A stretch of DNA of 43,548 nucleotides from a bacterium (lineage in GTDB: Bacteria; Zixibacteria; MSB-5A5; WJJR01): assembly GCA_035559435.1 (NCBI GenBank), contig DATMBC010000021.1, positions 1-43,548 on the forward strand, given 5' to 3'. Positions within the stretch are counted from its first letter, which is position 1. Each line of letters opens with the position of its first letter. Shown here piece by piece: positions 34,098 to 42,568 of the stretch. A program made the translations under genes and the position numbers. The notes under the pieces are model-generated. The model was given only the letters and a program-made list of their open reading frames with translations. It was not told the origin of the DNA and did no database searches.

Positions 34098-35081
34098 TCA
34101 GGGGTGCTGGGCGCAGAGGTCCAACAGCGCCTGGAAGTCAGGCGGGGGCGGGGCGGAGAAGGTAAGCGGCGCGCCGGAGGCCGGGTGCAGGAAGGCGAGC
34201 GTGTGGGCGTGCAGGGCGGGGCGGCCGATGGCCTCGAGCATCTTACGGGCCAGGTCGCGGCGGCGGGGATCGACCCCCGCGATCCGGTCGCGTCCGCCGC
34301 CGTATTCGACATCCCCGACCACCGCATGGCCGACGTGCGAAAGATGCACACGGATCTGATGGGTGCGTCCGGTCGATAGGTGCACTTCGAGCCAATCGGC
34401 GAGGGCGTGGCGTTCGCGCAGGTGCACGGTGGTCTTCGCCTCACGACCGGCGTTGTTGACCGCCATCTTCTTGCGGTCGCGCAGGGAGCGGCCGATGGGC
34501 GCGTCGATCACCAGCGGCGACTTCTTCAGGTGCCCCCAGGCGATGGTCCAGTAGATGCGCGAGAGCGCGCGGTCCTTCAGTTGCGCGGCCAGACGACGGT
34601 GGGCCAGTTCGGTGCGCGCCACCACCATCAGGCCGGAAGTGCCCTTGTCGAGCCGGTGAACGATCCCCGGGCGGTCGCTTTCGGCTTCGGCGTCATCGTC
34701 GTCGAAGGCGCCCCGTCCCAGCAGCGCGTTGAGCAAAGTCCCAGTGCGGTGCCCGGCGGCCGGATGCACCACCATCCCGGCGGGCTTGTTAATTACCAGC
34801 AAGTGCTCGTCCTCGAAGAGGACATCCAGCGGGATGTCTTCCGGTTCGGCGGGGGCATCGGGCGCCGCGACGCGCGCCAGCGTGAGCGTGATCTGGTCGC
34901 CTTCCTCCACCTTGTAATTGGATCGCGCAACGACGCCGTTGATGAGCAGTTGGCCGCCGTCAATGGCCCGCTGAATCTGCGAGCGGGAGTAGTCGGGGAA
35001 GCGCTCGGCCAGCACGCGGTCGACACGGATGCCGGCATCGGCGGCGGCGGCGGTGTGGTGGATGGTGGGGTTCGAGTGCAT
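34098..35081 (-). CDS. rluD: RluA/RluD-family 23S rRNA pseudouridine synthase
   Basis: Converts uridine to pseudouridine in RNA, most likely helix 69 of 23S rRNA if truly RluD. 327 residues. An S4 RNA-binding domain (about 18-80) has VLAERFPDYSRSQIQRAIDGG. The catalytic domain has HRLDKGTSGLMVVART (catalytic Asp in RLDKGTSG), RIYWTIAWG and GRTHQIRVHLSHVGHAVVGD. ATG 35081. The exact target (RluD versus RluC/RluA type) is inferred from the S4 domain and general resemblance. Confidence 0.93.
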   Translation of the reverse strand: MHSNPTIHHTAAAADAGIRVDRVLAERFPDYSRSQIQRAIDGGQLLINGVVARSNYKVEEGDQITLTLARVAAPDAPAEPEDIPLDVLFEDEHLLVINKPAGMVVHPAAGHRTGTLLNALLGRGAFDDDDAEAESDRPGIVHRLDKGTSGLMVVARTELAHRRLAAQLKDRALSRIYWTIAWGHLKKSPLVIDAPIGRSLRDRKKMAVNNAGREAKTTVHLRERHALADWLEVHLSTGRTHQIRVHLSHVGHAVVGDVEYGGGRDRIAGVDPRRRDLARKMLEAIGRPALHAHTLAFLHPASGAPLTFSAPPPPDFQALLDLCAQHP

Positions 35082-35204
35082 GTGTCGGGGGTAAGATACG
35101 GAATTCGGAGCGGAGGGAGGCGGTCATCGCCAAGCGCCCCATCCTCCTGCCGTGGGGCACTCTGCGCCGCAAGCCCGTTTGATGCCATGAGGCGGCGTGG
35201 GGAA

Positions 35205-35225
35205 GGGGCGTATGCAATACGCCCC
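35205..35225. repeat. REP-like palindrome, copy 1
   Basis: Nine-base arms GGGGCGTAT and ATACGCCCC with loop GCA, followed by TACG. Identical to copy 2 at 35459-35479 in the same orientation. Confidence 0.85.
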
Positions 35226-35250
35226 TACGATGCGACTGCGAAGAGGCAAA

Positions 35251-35332
35251 TGTCATGCTGAGCGATGCGAAGCAACTGCTGTTTTCATCTATGTACCGGA
35301 AAAGCAGACCTTTCGCTCCGCTCAGGGTGACA
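35251..35332. repeat. 82-bp MITE-like repeat with inverted ends
   Basis: Ends TGTCATGCTGAGCG and CGCTCAGGGTGACA are inverted copies of each other with 12 of 14 bases matching. Inner sequences CTGTTTTC and GAAAAGCAG also pair, so the whole could fold back on itself. It resembles a class of small dispersed repeats common in environmental genomes. Confidence 0.7.
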
Positions 35333-35458
35333 ATGCGAGATTCTGGGTTTATCAGCAACCTGCCAGGGTAGATCTCGAACCTGCCTCCACGGGTCACTTC
35401 AGGGCGCGTCACGCTCGCGGCGTTCCGTGGTCATCAGGGGATGCACCGGAATCGGAAA

Positions 35459-35479
35459 GGGGCGTATGCAATACGCCCC
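35459..35479. repeat. REP-like palindrome, copy 2
   Basis: Exact second copy of the palindrome at 35205-35225, 254 bp away, 27 bp beyond the stop codon of mrp, where it could also act as a transcription-end hairpin. Confidence 0.85.
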
Positions 35480-35506
35480 TACGTGTCCGGCCATTGGTGA
35501 ACTGTC

Positions 35507-36583
35507 TCAGAACGTGATTTTCACCGGCTCGGCCGCTTCGGCCTCCGCATTGCGGATGCTCACCTGGGCGGCGAGGTTGCGCGCGATCTGCTGGAAGGCG
35601 ATGGCCGATTCGGAGTCGGGTTCGGCGATCACGATCGGCACGCCGGAATCCGACGTTTCGCGCAGACGGGTGGCCAGCGGGATCTCGCCGAGGAAGGGGA
35701 CGCCGAGACGGTCGGCGGCGCGGCGGGCGCCGCCGTTGTCGAAGATGTATTCGCGGTGGTTGCAGTGGGAGCAGGTGAAGTAGCTCATGTTCTCGATCAG
35801 GCCGAGGATCGGCGTCTTCAACTGATTGAACATGATCACCGCCTTCTCGGCGACCTTCAGCGCGACATCCTGCGGCGTGGAGACAATCGCCGCGCCGGTG
35901 AGCGGGATGCGTTGGCACAACGAAAGCTGGATATCGCCGGTGCCGGGGGGCAGATCGACGACGAGATAATCGATCTCGCCCCATTCGACCCCGCCGAGAA
36001 ACTGCTCGATCATCTTGGTCAGCATCGGCCCGCGCCAGACAACCGCCTGGTCGGGCTTGAGGAAGAAACCCATCGAGATCACCTTGACGCCATAGGCGGT
36101 GACGGGGATGATCCCGCGCTCGCCGGGGACCGGCGGCTCGGTGATGCCGAGGATGGTCGGGATGCTGGGGCCGTAGACGTCGGCGTCCATGAGCCCGACG
36201 CTCGCGCCGGTCTGCGCCAGCGCGACCGCGAGGTTGGCCGAGACGGTTGATTTGCCCACGCCGCCTTTGCCGGAGCCGACCGGGATGACATTCTTCACGC
36301 CCGGGATCAGCGCCTGGCCCATCTCGCTCAGCGTCGGACGGACCTGCGCGGTCATCTTTATGTTGACCATGCTCACGCCGGGCAGGGCGCGGATGACGCG
36401 CTCGGCCTGGGCCTTCATGTCGTCCTTGACCGGGCAGGCGGGCGTGGTCAGCTCAATCGTCACCTTGACCAGGTCCTCGCAGACGGCGATGTCCTTCACA
36501 AAGCCGAGCGAGACGATGTCGCGGTGCAGATCGGGATCGATGATGGTTTTCAGCGCTTGTAAAATCTGGGCTTCGGTGGCCAC
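35507..36583 (-). CDS. mrp: Mrp/ApbC-type iron-sulphur cluster carrier ATPase
   Basis: P-loop ATPase that carries and delivers Fe-S clusters; 358 residues. The N-terminal MIP18/DUF59 domain (1-85) has LKTIIDPDLHRDIVSLGFVKD. The deviant Walker A motif is GSGKGGVGKST (about 104-114), with DADVYGPSIP as switch I and DLPPGTGD as Walker B. The cluster-binding pair CSHC lies in MSYFTCSHCNHREY. ATG 36583. It diverges from the Urate_ox_N-like membrane gene across a 245-bp spacer. Complete. Confidence 0.96.
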   Translation of the reverse strand: MATEAQILQALKTIIDPDLHRDIVSLGFVKDIAVCEDLVKVTIELTTPACPVKDDMKAQAERVIRALPGVSMVNIKMTAQVRPTLSEMGQALIPGVKNVIPVGSGKGGVGKSTVSANLAVALAQTGASVGLMDADVYGPSIPTILGITEPPVPGERGIIPVTAYGVKVISMGFFLKPDQAVVWRGPMLTKMIEQFLGGVEWGEIDYLVVDLPPGTGDIQLSLCQRIPLTGAAIVSTPQDVALKVAEKAVIMFNQLKTPILGLIENMSYFTCSHCNHREYIFDNGGARRAADRLGVPFLGEIPLATRLRETSDSGVPIVIAEPDSESAIAFQQIARNLAAQVSIRNAEAEAAEPVKITF

Positions 36584-36714
36584 GTGGTTGTCCTCTCGTT
36601 AATCGCGCGTTGGCGCGCGGGGCATGGATCATAACACCCGCGCGCATCTATTGCCTATGGGCATACGCGATGAAAAGCGAAAGTTTGGCGGTCGCGGAGA
36701 AAAAGTATCCGCTT

Positions 36715-36743
36715 TTGACATTGCGCCCGCCGGGCGCGATATT
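36715..36743 (+). promoter_or_regulatory. Candidate promoter with a palindrome in its spacer
   Basis: TTGACA (36715-36720) and GATATT (36738-36743) are 17 bp apart. The spacer holds a perfect palindrome, GCGCCCG-C-CGGGCGC (36723-36737), placed where a repressor would block polymerase. It is 85 bp before the membrane-protein start. A separate TATAAT at 36802-36807 lacks a good -35. Confidence 0.45.
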
Positions 36744-36828
36744 GCTTGCCAAGTGCTTCGGGGATCGCATCTTAAACGCGCCGATCGTCGCGAGGCCCCG
36801 ATATAATCCCGCGCCAAGGAGGATGTGA

Positions 36829-37629
36829 ATGCAGACCGTCAGTCCGATTCTCGATGCGTTGTTTCGCTGGATGCATGTGCTCTTCGGCGTGATCTGGCTG
36901 GGGTATGGGTTCTTCTTCAGTTTTGTCGTGATGCCGATGCTGGCGAAACTGGAGCCCGATGTTCAGCGCCGGCTGGTGCCGGAGATGCTGCCGCGGTCGA
37001 TGTTCTGGTTCAAGATCTCCTCGATCCTCGCCTATATCTTCGGGCTCCTGCTTTTGATGCTGGTTTTCTACCACGGCAAACTGGCGTTTGCCAATGTGCA
37101 GGGAGCCAGCGGGTATGTCGGGCCGATCGCGATGATTGTGTTTTCGCTGTTGCTCGCGCCGGTGGTCTATGACCTATTGGTCAACAGCGCCCTGGGCAAA
37201 ACCCCCAAGGCGCTCGGCGCGGCGCTGTTTGTGCTGCTGGCCGTCACGCTGCTGCTCATGATCTTCTGGGCGAAGTTCGAGTACCGCACCGCGAACATTC
37301 ACATCGGGGCGATGCTCGGCTCGATCACCGCGTTCAACACGCTCTTCCGTCTGTTGCCGGGGCAGCGTCAACTGGTGGCGGGGATCAAGGCGGGGACGCC
37401 GCCGGACCCGGCGAAGATGGCCGGGGCGATGCTCCGCGCCCGGCACAACAGCTACATGGGCGTGACCATCCTCTGGACAATGATCGGCGCGCACACCTTC
37501 TCGTTTGCCGGCGGCGCGATGGGCATGACCGACAAGACCTGGTGGATCGGATTCTTGATCGTCACATTGCTGGGCTGGCATGTGATCTTTCAGTTCTTGA
37601 AGCGTGCGGGGAATATGCACTCATTTTGA
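36829..37629 (+). CDS. Urate_ox_N-like multi-pass membrane protein
   Basis: Membrane protein of 266 residues with about seven or eight hydrophobic helices. RWMHVLFGVIWLGYGFFFSFVV at the start and NIHIGAMLGSITAFNTLF and ARHNSYMGVTILWTMIGAH later match the membrane domain family known from the N-terminus of PuuD urate hydroxylases (Urate_ox_N). Conserved His residues in the helices (H16, and those in NIHIG and ARHN) could bind heme. There is no C-terminal cytochrome c domain, unlike PuuD, so the urate role is doubtful. ATG 36829 follows AAGGAGG. Function not established. Confidence 0.75.
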   Translation: MQTVSPILDALFRWMHVLFGVIWLGYGFFFSFVVMPMLAKLEPDVQRRLVPEMLPRSMFWFKISSILAYIFGLLLLMLVFYHGKLAFANVQGASGYVGPIAMIVFSLLLAPVVYDLLVNSALGKTPKALGAALFVLLAVTLLLMIFWAKFEYRTANIHIGAMLGSITAFNTLFRLLPGQRQLVAGIKAGTPPDPAKMAGAMLRARHNSYMGVTILWTMIGAHTFSFAGGAMGMTDKTWWIGFLIVTLLGWHVIFQFLKRAGNMHSF

Positions 37630-37702
37630 GTAGAGGTAGGTCGCTGAGGTACGTGGGCGGCTTCGGATTTATGGATTCTGCTGAAGGAAAAGGAGGATTC
37701 AG

Positions 37703-38470
37703 ATGGAAGACACGTCTCAGCCCGTGGGTACCAAGTCGCGAATCTCCGTATGGGACAAGACTTGGCTCCAAGTGGTGCTCTTGGTCTTTGTCTACCCCGT
37801 CGGTGTTATACTCATGTGGGTCAGAGCTCCGTGGAAAACTGGCGTAAAGCTTGTGTTGACAGTAGTGCTTGGACTCGTGTTCCTGGCCGCGATAGGAAGC
37901 AACTCGCAGAGGGAAGCACAGGGACCGAAAGAAGACGGCAGCACGCAAATCGCCGAGCGCAATCAAGATCCACCTGAACCTAGCCACGAAGCCGAAGCTG
38001 TTATTCCCGCTGATCAACTCAGATTCGTAAGCGCAGTCGAAGCGTTTTACGACGCATACGAGGACGCCCCCAACGAACTTAAGAAATCAGCGCTGAGGAC
38101 TAATCGTCGCGGAGAGATAGCCAATGCGCTAAGTGGGGACCGGACAGTTTCCAGTTGGGCAGGGACGCTTAGGGATATGGGGACGAATAGTGAGGGCAAA
38201 GCGTATGTGTCGATCCAGCTGGAAGGATCAAAGATCCGTGTTCAAACTTGGAACAATGCACTGTCTGATATCACGGACGGGACGCTGATTGATCAATCCT
38301 CTCCGATTTTTGATGCTCTTTCAGGTCTCTCCGAAGGTGACCGCGTCACCTTTGACGGTCGATTCATGGCTGACGACAGGGATTTTATTGAAGAACAGAG
38401 CGTGACCGAACGGGGATCGATGACATCTCCTGAATTCACGTTTCGCTTCACAAGAATTGTCAGGCGATGA
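37703..38470 (+). CDS. Membrane-anchored protein of unknown function
   Basis: Protein of 255 residues. Two hydrophobic helices near the N-terminus (about 22-40, WLQVVLLVFVYPVGVILMW, and 48-65, LVLTVVLGLVFLAAIG) precede a Glu/Gln-rich linker and a soluble domain from about residue 95. The last 90 residues (KAYVSIQLEGSKIRVQTW, LSEGDRVTFDGRFM, FTFRFTRIVRR) have the strand pattern of an OB-like fold, but I cannot name the family. ATG 37703 follows AAAAGGAGG. The coding sequence is more AT-rich than its neighbours, which suggests recent acquisition. Confidence 0.75.
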   Translation: MEDTSQPVGTKSRISVWDKTWLQVVLLVFVYPVGVILMWVRAPWKTGVKLVLTVVLGLVFLAAIGSNSQREAQGPKEDGSTQIAERNQDPPEPSHEAEAVIPADQLRFVSAVEAFYDAYEDAPNELKKSALRTNRRGEIANALSGDRTVSSWAGTLRDMGTNSEGKAYVSIQLEGSKIRVQTWNNALSDITDGTLIDQSSPIFDALSGLSEGDRVTFDGRFMADDRDFIEEQSVTERGSMTSPEFTFRFTRIVRR

Positions 38471-38554
38471 TTCGTGCAGAGATGGATGGAGCGCGGATGT
38501 TGCTCCACGCGTGAGGAGCTAACGGGTCATCGCGCGAAGTAACGGGCTTGATCC

Positions 38555-39247
38555 ATGTTCATCGGTCATTTCGGCTTGGCATTGGCGGCAAAGAAAGCCG
38601 TGCCGCGTGTCTCGCTGGGGACCTTGATCCTGGCGACATCGTGGATCGATCTGGTCTGGCCGATCTTCCTGCTTTTGGGGATCGAACAGGTGCGGATCGC
38701 CCCGGGTGACACCGCGTTCACCCCGCTGGAATTCACGCATTACCCGTACACGCACAGTCTGCTCTATGTCGTCGGCTGGGGAATGCTCCTGGCCGGCAGC
38801 TATGTGATCCTGCGCCGGAGGGGCATTGCCCGCCGGCTCCTTGTACTCGACGGCGCGGTGATTGCCGCGCTGGTGGTCAGTCATTGGGTCCTCGACTGGC
38901 TGACACACCGTCCCGACCTGCCGCTTTACCCGGAGGGGCCGCGTGCGGGTCTGGGACTCTGGAATTCGGTTCCTTCGACAGTCGTCATCGAGGGCATGAT
39001 CTTCCTCGCCGGGGTCTTTTTCTACACTCGCCTGATCAAGCCGCGCGACCGGATCGGCCGTTGGTCGTTCTGGGGGTTTGTGGCCTTCGCAGCGGTCATC
39101 TACATCGCCAACATCTCCGGTCCGCCGCCGCCCAGCGCCGAGGCAATCGGGTGGGTGGGACTGGCGGCGTGGTTGTTTCCGGTGTGGGGATGGTGGATTG
39201 AGCGGCATCGGAGGCCCATGGGCATCTCAAGAGCAGGCTCGGCATAG
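38555..39247 (+). CDS. Multi-pass membrane protein, possibly DUF457/YdjM-like
   Basis: 230 residues with about six hydrophobic helices. MFIGHFGLALAAKK at the start, EFTHYPYTHSLLYVVGW, and VVSHWVLDWLTHRPDLPL place several His and Asp residues at helix ends, as in the YdjM (DUF457) group of predicted membrane-bound metal-dependent hydrolases. The assignment rests on pattern only. ATG 38555; the ribosome-binding site is not obvious. It ends 34 bp before a terminator shared with korB on the other strand. Confidence 0.7.
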   Translation: MFIGHFGLALAAKKAVPRVSLGTLILATSWIDLVWPIFLLLGIEQVRIAPGDTAFTPLEFTHYPYTHSLLYVVGWGMLLAGSYVILRRRGIARRLLVLDGAVIAALVVSHWVLDWLTHRPDLPLYPEGPRAGLGLWNSVPSTVVIEGMIFLAGVFFYTRLIKPRDRIGRWSFWGFVAFAAVIYIANISGPPPPSAEAIGWVGLAAWLFPVWGWWIERHRRPMGISRAGSA

Positions 39248-39281
39248 CCTCGCCCTCCCAACCGCTAATGACACAATATAA

Positions 39282-39307
39282 AACGCCGGGCGAGGATGCC
39301 CGGCGTT
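39282..39307 (-). terminator. Terminator of the korAB operon
   Basis: Perfect 10-bp stem (AACGCCGGGC/GCCCGGCGTT) with a 6-nt loop, followed on the minus strand by TTATATT after TT in the stem. It is 24 bp downstream of korB and may also stop the converging membrane-protein transcript. Confidence 0.85.
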
Positions 39308-39331
39308 CTCAGTTGCGGATGACAACACCGG

Positions 39332-40366
39332 CTACGCGCCGACAGTCCAACGTTGGCCGGAGTGGATCAGCTTCCTGAGGTCGCCTTTACCGCGCTTGGA
39401 CGTGTAATCGTCGATCTGTGCCTTCATCAGGCCATCGTAGGTGGGATGGCTGACACTGCGGAAGACGCCGATCGGGACCGGCAGGTCGGGGTTTTCGCGC
39501 GACAGCAGGAAGGCGAGCGAGGCATCCTCGTCGGTTTCATCGTGGACCAGAAGATCGCTTTCGCTGACGCCCTGACCGAGTTGCACCACCTCCAGCCGGA
39601 ATCCCTTCAGGCGAAGCCCCTTGTCGAGGTTTTTGCCGAACTTCATCGGCTGGCCGTGCCTGAGTTCGATGATCCGGTCGTCGCGGATTTCCCTGGCGGT
39701 CAGGTACTCCCAGGCGCCGTCGTTGAAGATGTTGCAGTTCTGAAAGACCTCGACAAAGGCCACGCCCTTGTGCTGCGCGGCGCGCTTGAGGACCTCCTGC
39801 ATGTGCTGCGGCTCGCCGTCGATGGCGCGGGCGACGAAGGTCGCCTCGGCGGCCAGCGCGAAGGCCACCGGCTGGATCGGATGCTCGATCGAGCCGATCG
39901 GGGTCGACTTGGTGATCTTGCCCATCTCCGAGGTCGGCGAGGTCTGCCCCTTGGTGAGGCCATAGATGCGGTTGTTGAACAGCACGATCTTCAGATCGAC
40001 GTTGCGGCGCAGGGTGTGCAGCATGTGGTTGCCGCCGATCGAGAGCCCGTCGCCGTCGCCGGTCATCACCCACACCATCAGATCGGGGTTGGCGCACTTG
40101 ACCCCGGTGGCGATCGCCGGAGCGCGGCCATGGATGGTGTGGAAGCCGTAGGTGTTCATGTAATATGGGAAGCGCGAGGAACAGCCGATCCCCGAGACGA
40201 ACACCAGTTTCTCGCGCGGGATGGCCAGATCGGCGCAGACACGCTGCATCTGGGCGAGGATGCTGTAATCCCCGCAACCGGGACACCAGCGGACCTCCTG
40301 GTCGGACTCGTAATCCTTGCGTGTCGGCTTGGGCGTCTGCGGCGCCGGGGCGGTCATGGTGGCCAT
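39332..40366 (-). CDS. korB: 2-oxoacid:ferredoxin oxidoreductase beta subunit (KorB-like)
   Basis: TPP-binding subunit of a 2-oxoglutarate:ferredoxin oxidoreductase-type enzyme, converting 2-oxoacid plus CoA to acyl-CoA, CO2 and reduced ferredoxin. 344 residues. Four cysteines for one 4Fe-4S cluster are seen: WCPGC (C28, C31), GIGCSS (C62) and FQNCN (C211). The TPP motif is TGDGDGLSIGGNH with FNNRIYGLTKGQ. ATG 40366 is used although the frame continues upstream to 41095, because that extension lies over korA and reads as low-complexity sequence. It overlaps the korA stop by one base (TAATG). Substrate 2-oxoglutarate is inferred from resemblance to KorB. Confidence 0.95.
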   Translation of the reverse strand: MATMTAPAPQTPKPTRKDYESDQEVRWCPGCGDYSILAQMQRVCADLAIPREKLVFVSGIGCSSRFPYYMNTYGFHTIHGRAPAIATGVKCANPDLMVWVMTGDGDGLSIGGNHMLHTLRRNVDLKIVLFNNRIYGLTKGQTSPTSEMGKITKSTPIGSIEHPIQPVAFALAAEATFVARAIDGEPQHMQEVLKRAAQHKGVAFVEVFQNCNIFNDGAWEYLTAREIRDDRIIELRHGQPMKFGKNLDKGLRLKGFRLEVVQLGQGVSESDLLVHDETDEDASLAFLLSRENPDLPVPIGVFRSVSHPTYDGLMKAQIDDYTSKRGKGDLRKLIHSGQRWTVGA

Positions 40367-42222
40367 TAGATCAACTCCTCGATCTTGCTTTGGATTTCGC
40401 TGATTTTGAAGGGGCGTCCCTGCACCTTGTGCAAACCGATCACCGGCAGTCCATACTCGCCGCGCAACAGCAGTTTCAGCTGGCCGAGGTTCATCTCGGG
40501 GACCAGCACGGTCTCGAAGCGCCTGATGATCTCGCCCAGGTCGGACGGGAAGGGCCAGAGGTGGCGCAGGTGGACATACGAGACCTTCTTGCCCCTGGCG
40601 CGGACATTTTCCACCGCCGAGGTGATGGCGCCGTAGGTCGAGCCCCAGCCGATGACCAGCAGTTGCCCGGAGGGCTCGCCGACAATCTGCGTCGGCGGGA
40701 TGTCCTGCGCGATGCGGCGCACCTTCTCGGCGCGGGTCAGGGTCATCTTCTCGTGATTCTGCGGGTCGTAACTGACATTGCCGGTCACATCCTCTTTTTC
40801 CAGGCCGCCGATGCGATGCTCGAAACCGGGCATCCCGGGGATCACCCATGGCCGCGCCAGTGTTTTCGGGTCGCGGCGGTATGGCTTGAAATCGTTCACA
40901 TCTGCCTTGTGGCTGATCGTGATCTTTTCCAGCGTGGAGATATCCGGCAACAGCCACGGCTCCGACGAGTTGGCCAGGAAACCGTCGGAGAGGACAAAGA
41001 CCGGGGTCATGTATTTCACCGCAATCCGGATCGCCTCGATGGCGGTGTTGAAGCAATCCGCGGGTGTGGCCGGGGCGAGGACCGCCACCGGGCATTCCGA
41101 ATTGCGTCCCACCACCGCTTGCAGCAGGTCAGACTGCTCGGCTTTGGTCGGCATGCCGGTCGACGGGCCGGCGCGCTGGACATTGATGATGACAAGCGGC
41201 AATTCCGCCATCACCGCCAGGCCGATCGCCTCGCCTTTCAGCGCGACGCCGGGTCCGGACGTGCCGGTCACGCCGATGTTGCCGGCGTAGGCGGCGCCGA
41301 TGGCGGCGCAGACCGCGGCAATCTCATCCTCGGCCTGGAAGGTGGCGATGCCGTAGTTTTTGTGTCGCGCCAATTCGTGCAGAATGTCGGAGGCCGGAGT
41401 GATCGGGTAGCTGCCGTAGAACAGCTGCGTTTCGGCCAGCGTGGCTCCCGCCACCAGCCCGAGCACCATCGCCTCGGTCCCGGTGATGTTGCGGTACTCG
41501 CCGGGCGGGAGGGCGGCCTTGCGCACGGTGTAGCTGTGCGTGAAAATCTCGGTGGTGTCGGCGTAGTAGTAGCCGGCGCGCAGGGCGGTCTGGTTGGCTT
41601 CGACCACCGCCGGATTCTTGGCGAACTTGTCGGCGATCCATTGGAGCGTCGGCTCCAGCGGACGGTCATAGAGCCAGTAGATCACGCCCAGAGCGTAGAA
41701 ATTGCGGCACTTGTCGCGTTCTTTTTTGGAGAGCGGCGAGGATTCCAGCGCCTTGAGATTGAGCTCATTGATTGGGATCTGGATTACCCGGCGCGACCCC
41801 AGGGAGCCGTCTTCCAGCGGGTTGCTGGTATAGCCCGCCTTCTTGAGGTTCACCGGGGTGAAGTTGTCGGAGTTGACGATGATCGTGCCGTCCTTGGCCA
41901 GGTCCTTGAGATTGACCTTGAGCGCGGCGGGGTTCATCGCCACCAAGACATCGGGCGCATCGCCGGGAGTGTGAATCGACTTCTCCGAGAAGCTGATCTG
42001 GAAATTGGAGACCCCGGGCAGGGTGCCGGCGGGGGCGCGAATCTCGGCGGGGAAATCGGGCAGCGTCCCGAGGTCGTTGCCGGCCATCGCGGTGGCCAGC
42101 GTGAATTGGTTTCCCGACAACTGGATGCCGTCGCCGGAGTCGCCGGCAAAACGGATCGTAACGCGTTCAATCACTTCCTTGACGCGCTGGGACTTCGGTG
42201 GTTCGGTGGATGGGGTGGACAC
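40366..42222 (-). CDS. korA: 2-oxoacid:ferredoxin oxidoreductase alpha subunit with fused gamma domain (KorA-like)
   Basis: 618 residues from GTG 42222. The gamma domain is N-terminal (RFAGDSGDGIQLSGNQF, then PDVLVAMNPAALK), followed by the alpha core: GTEAMVLGLVAGATLAETQ, YGSYPITPASDILHEL, QAEDEIAAVCAAIGAAYAG, TSGPGVALKGEAIGLAVM, and the C-terminal GWGSTYGAITSAVENVR. GTG 42222 has AAAAGGAAG upstream; the frame is open to 42369, but those 49 extra residues are encoded by the promoter and leader. Forms the enzyme with KorB immediately downstream. Fused gamma-alpha subunits of this kind fit an anaerobic or reductive-TCA metabolism, which is inference. Confidence 0.94.
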   Translation of the reverse strand: MSTPSTEPPKSQRVKEVIERVTIRFAGDSGDGIQLSGNQFTLATAMAGNDLGTLPDFPAEIRAPAGTLPGVSNFQISFSEKSIHTPGDAPDVLVAMNPAALKVNLKDLAKDGTIIVNSDNFTPVNLKKAGYTSNPLEDGSLGSRRVIQIPINELNLKALESSPLSKKERDKCRNFYALGVIYWLYDRPLEPTLQWIADKFAKNPAVVEANQTALRAGYYYADTTEIFTHSYTVRKAALPPGEYRNITGTEAMVLGLVAGATLAETQLFYGSYPITPASDILHELARHKNYGIATFQAEDEIAAVCAAIGAAYAGNIGVTGTSGPGVALKGEAIGLAVMAELPLVIINVQRAGPSTGMPTKAEQSDLLQAVVGRNSECPVAVLAPATPADCFNTAIEAIRIAVKYMTPVFVLSDGFLANSSEPWLLPDISTLEKITISHKADVNDFKPYRRDPKTLARPWVIPGMPGFEHRIGGLEKEDVTGNVSYDPQNHEKMTLTRAEKVRRIAQDIPPTQIVGEPSGQLLVIGWGSTYGAITSAVENVRARGKKVSYVHLRHLWPFPSDLGEIIRRFETVLVPEMNLGQLKLLLRGEYGLPVIGLHKVQGRPFKISEIQSKIEELI

Positions 42223-42568
42223 GCGTTTCTTCCTTTTAGCGACCGTGCATTTGCTTCTACGCCCGTTTTTGGGCAGAAACACAATATAAACTATCGGATT
42301 CTGCCGCGGCAATTCCTCTATGATATAATCTTCACAAGCGCTTGCGCCTTGCTGGCCGGACGGACGCATGGTTAACTCGCCCCCGTCCTAATAACTCCTT
42401 GAATGCCAGACAACTGGACCCGCCGTCCCCGTCAGGGAGCCCTGCGCCTTCTGACTTAAGTGACGCAATCTGCTTTGCGCCGGCCCGGGCGGCGGGTTAA
42501 TTGACCGCTTCGAGGCGGATCGATGGTCGAAACGCCTCTCTGTCACCATCAACCGGCACAGGTGCGCC
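42223..42568. other. Divergent spacer between korA and the acyltransferase gene
   Basis: 346 bp, no gene. It is more AT-rich than its flanks around 42280-42345, where the korA promoter candidate lies. No clear promoter is seen for the plus-strand acyltransferase gene. Confidence 0.5.
42283..42312 (-). promoter_or_regulatory. Candidate korAB promoter
   Basis: On the minus strand TTGCCG (42307-42312) and TATATT (42283-42288) are 18 bp apart, about 60 bp upstream of the GTG start of korA. Its position inside the longest open frame supports the shorter start. Confidence 0.4.

Larger units (their letters stand above)
35082..35506. other. Repeat-rich spacer between rluD and mrp
   Basis: No gene in 425 bp. 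It holds two identical 21-bp palindromes (35205-35225, 35459-35479) and between them an 82-bp sequence with inverted ends (35251-35332). Short open frames here are translations of repeats. Confidence 0.8.

Noticed and set aside
35197-35517. Small frame between rluD and mrp
   Set aside because: Made of repeat sequence (GRMQYAPT-type peptides); the same peptides recur because the DNA repeats do.
40367-41095. Upstream extension of the korB frame
   Set aside because: It overlaps korA entirely and is unlike any KorB; ATG 40366 is coupled to the korA stop and starts the conserved protein.
40165-42375. Long open frame (736 codons) opposite korA and korB
   Set aside because: Antisense to two recognised enzyme subunits, with low-complexity translation and no ribosome-binding site.
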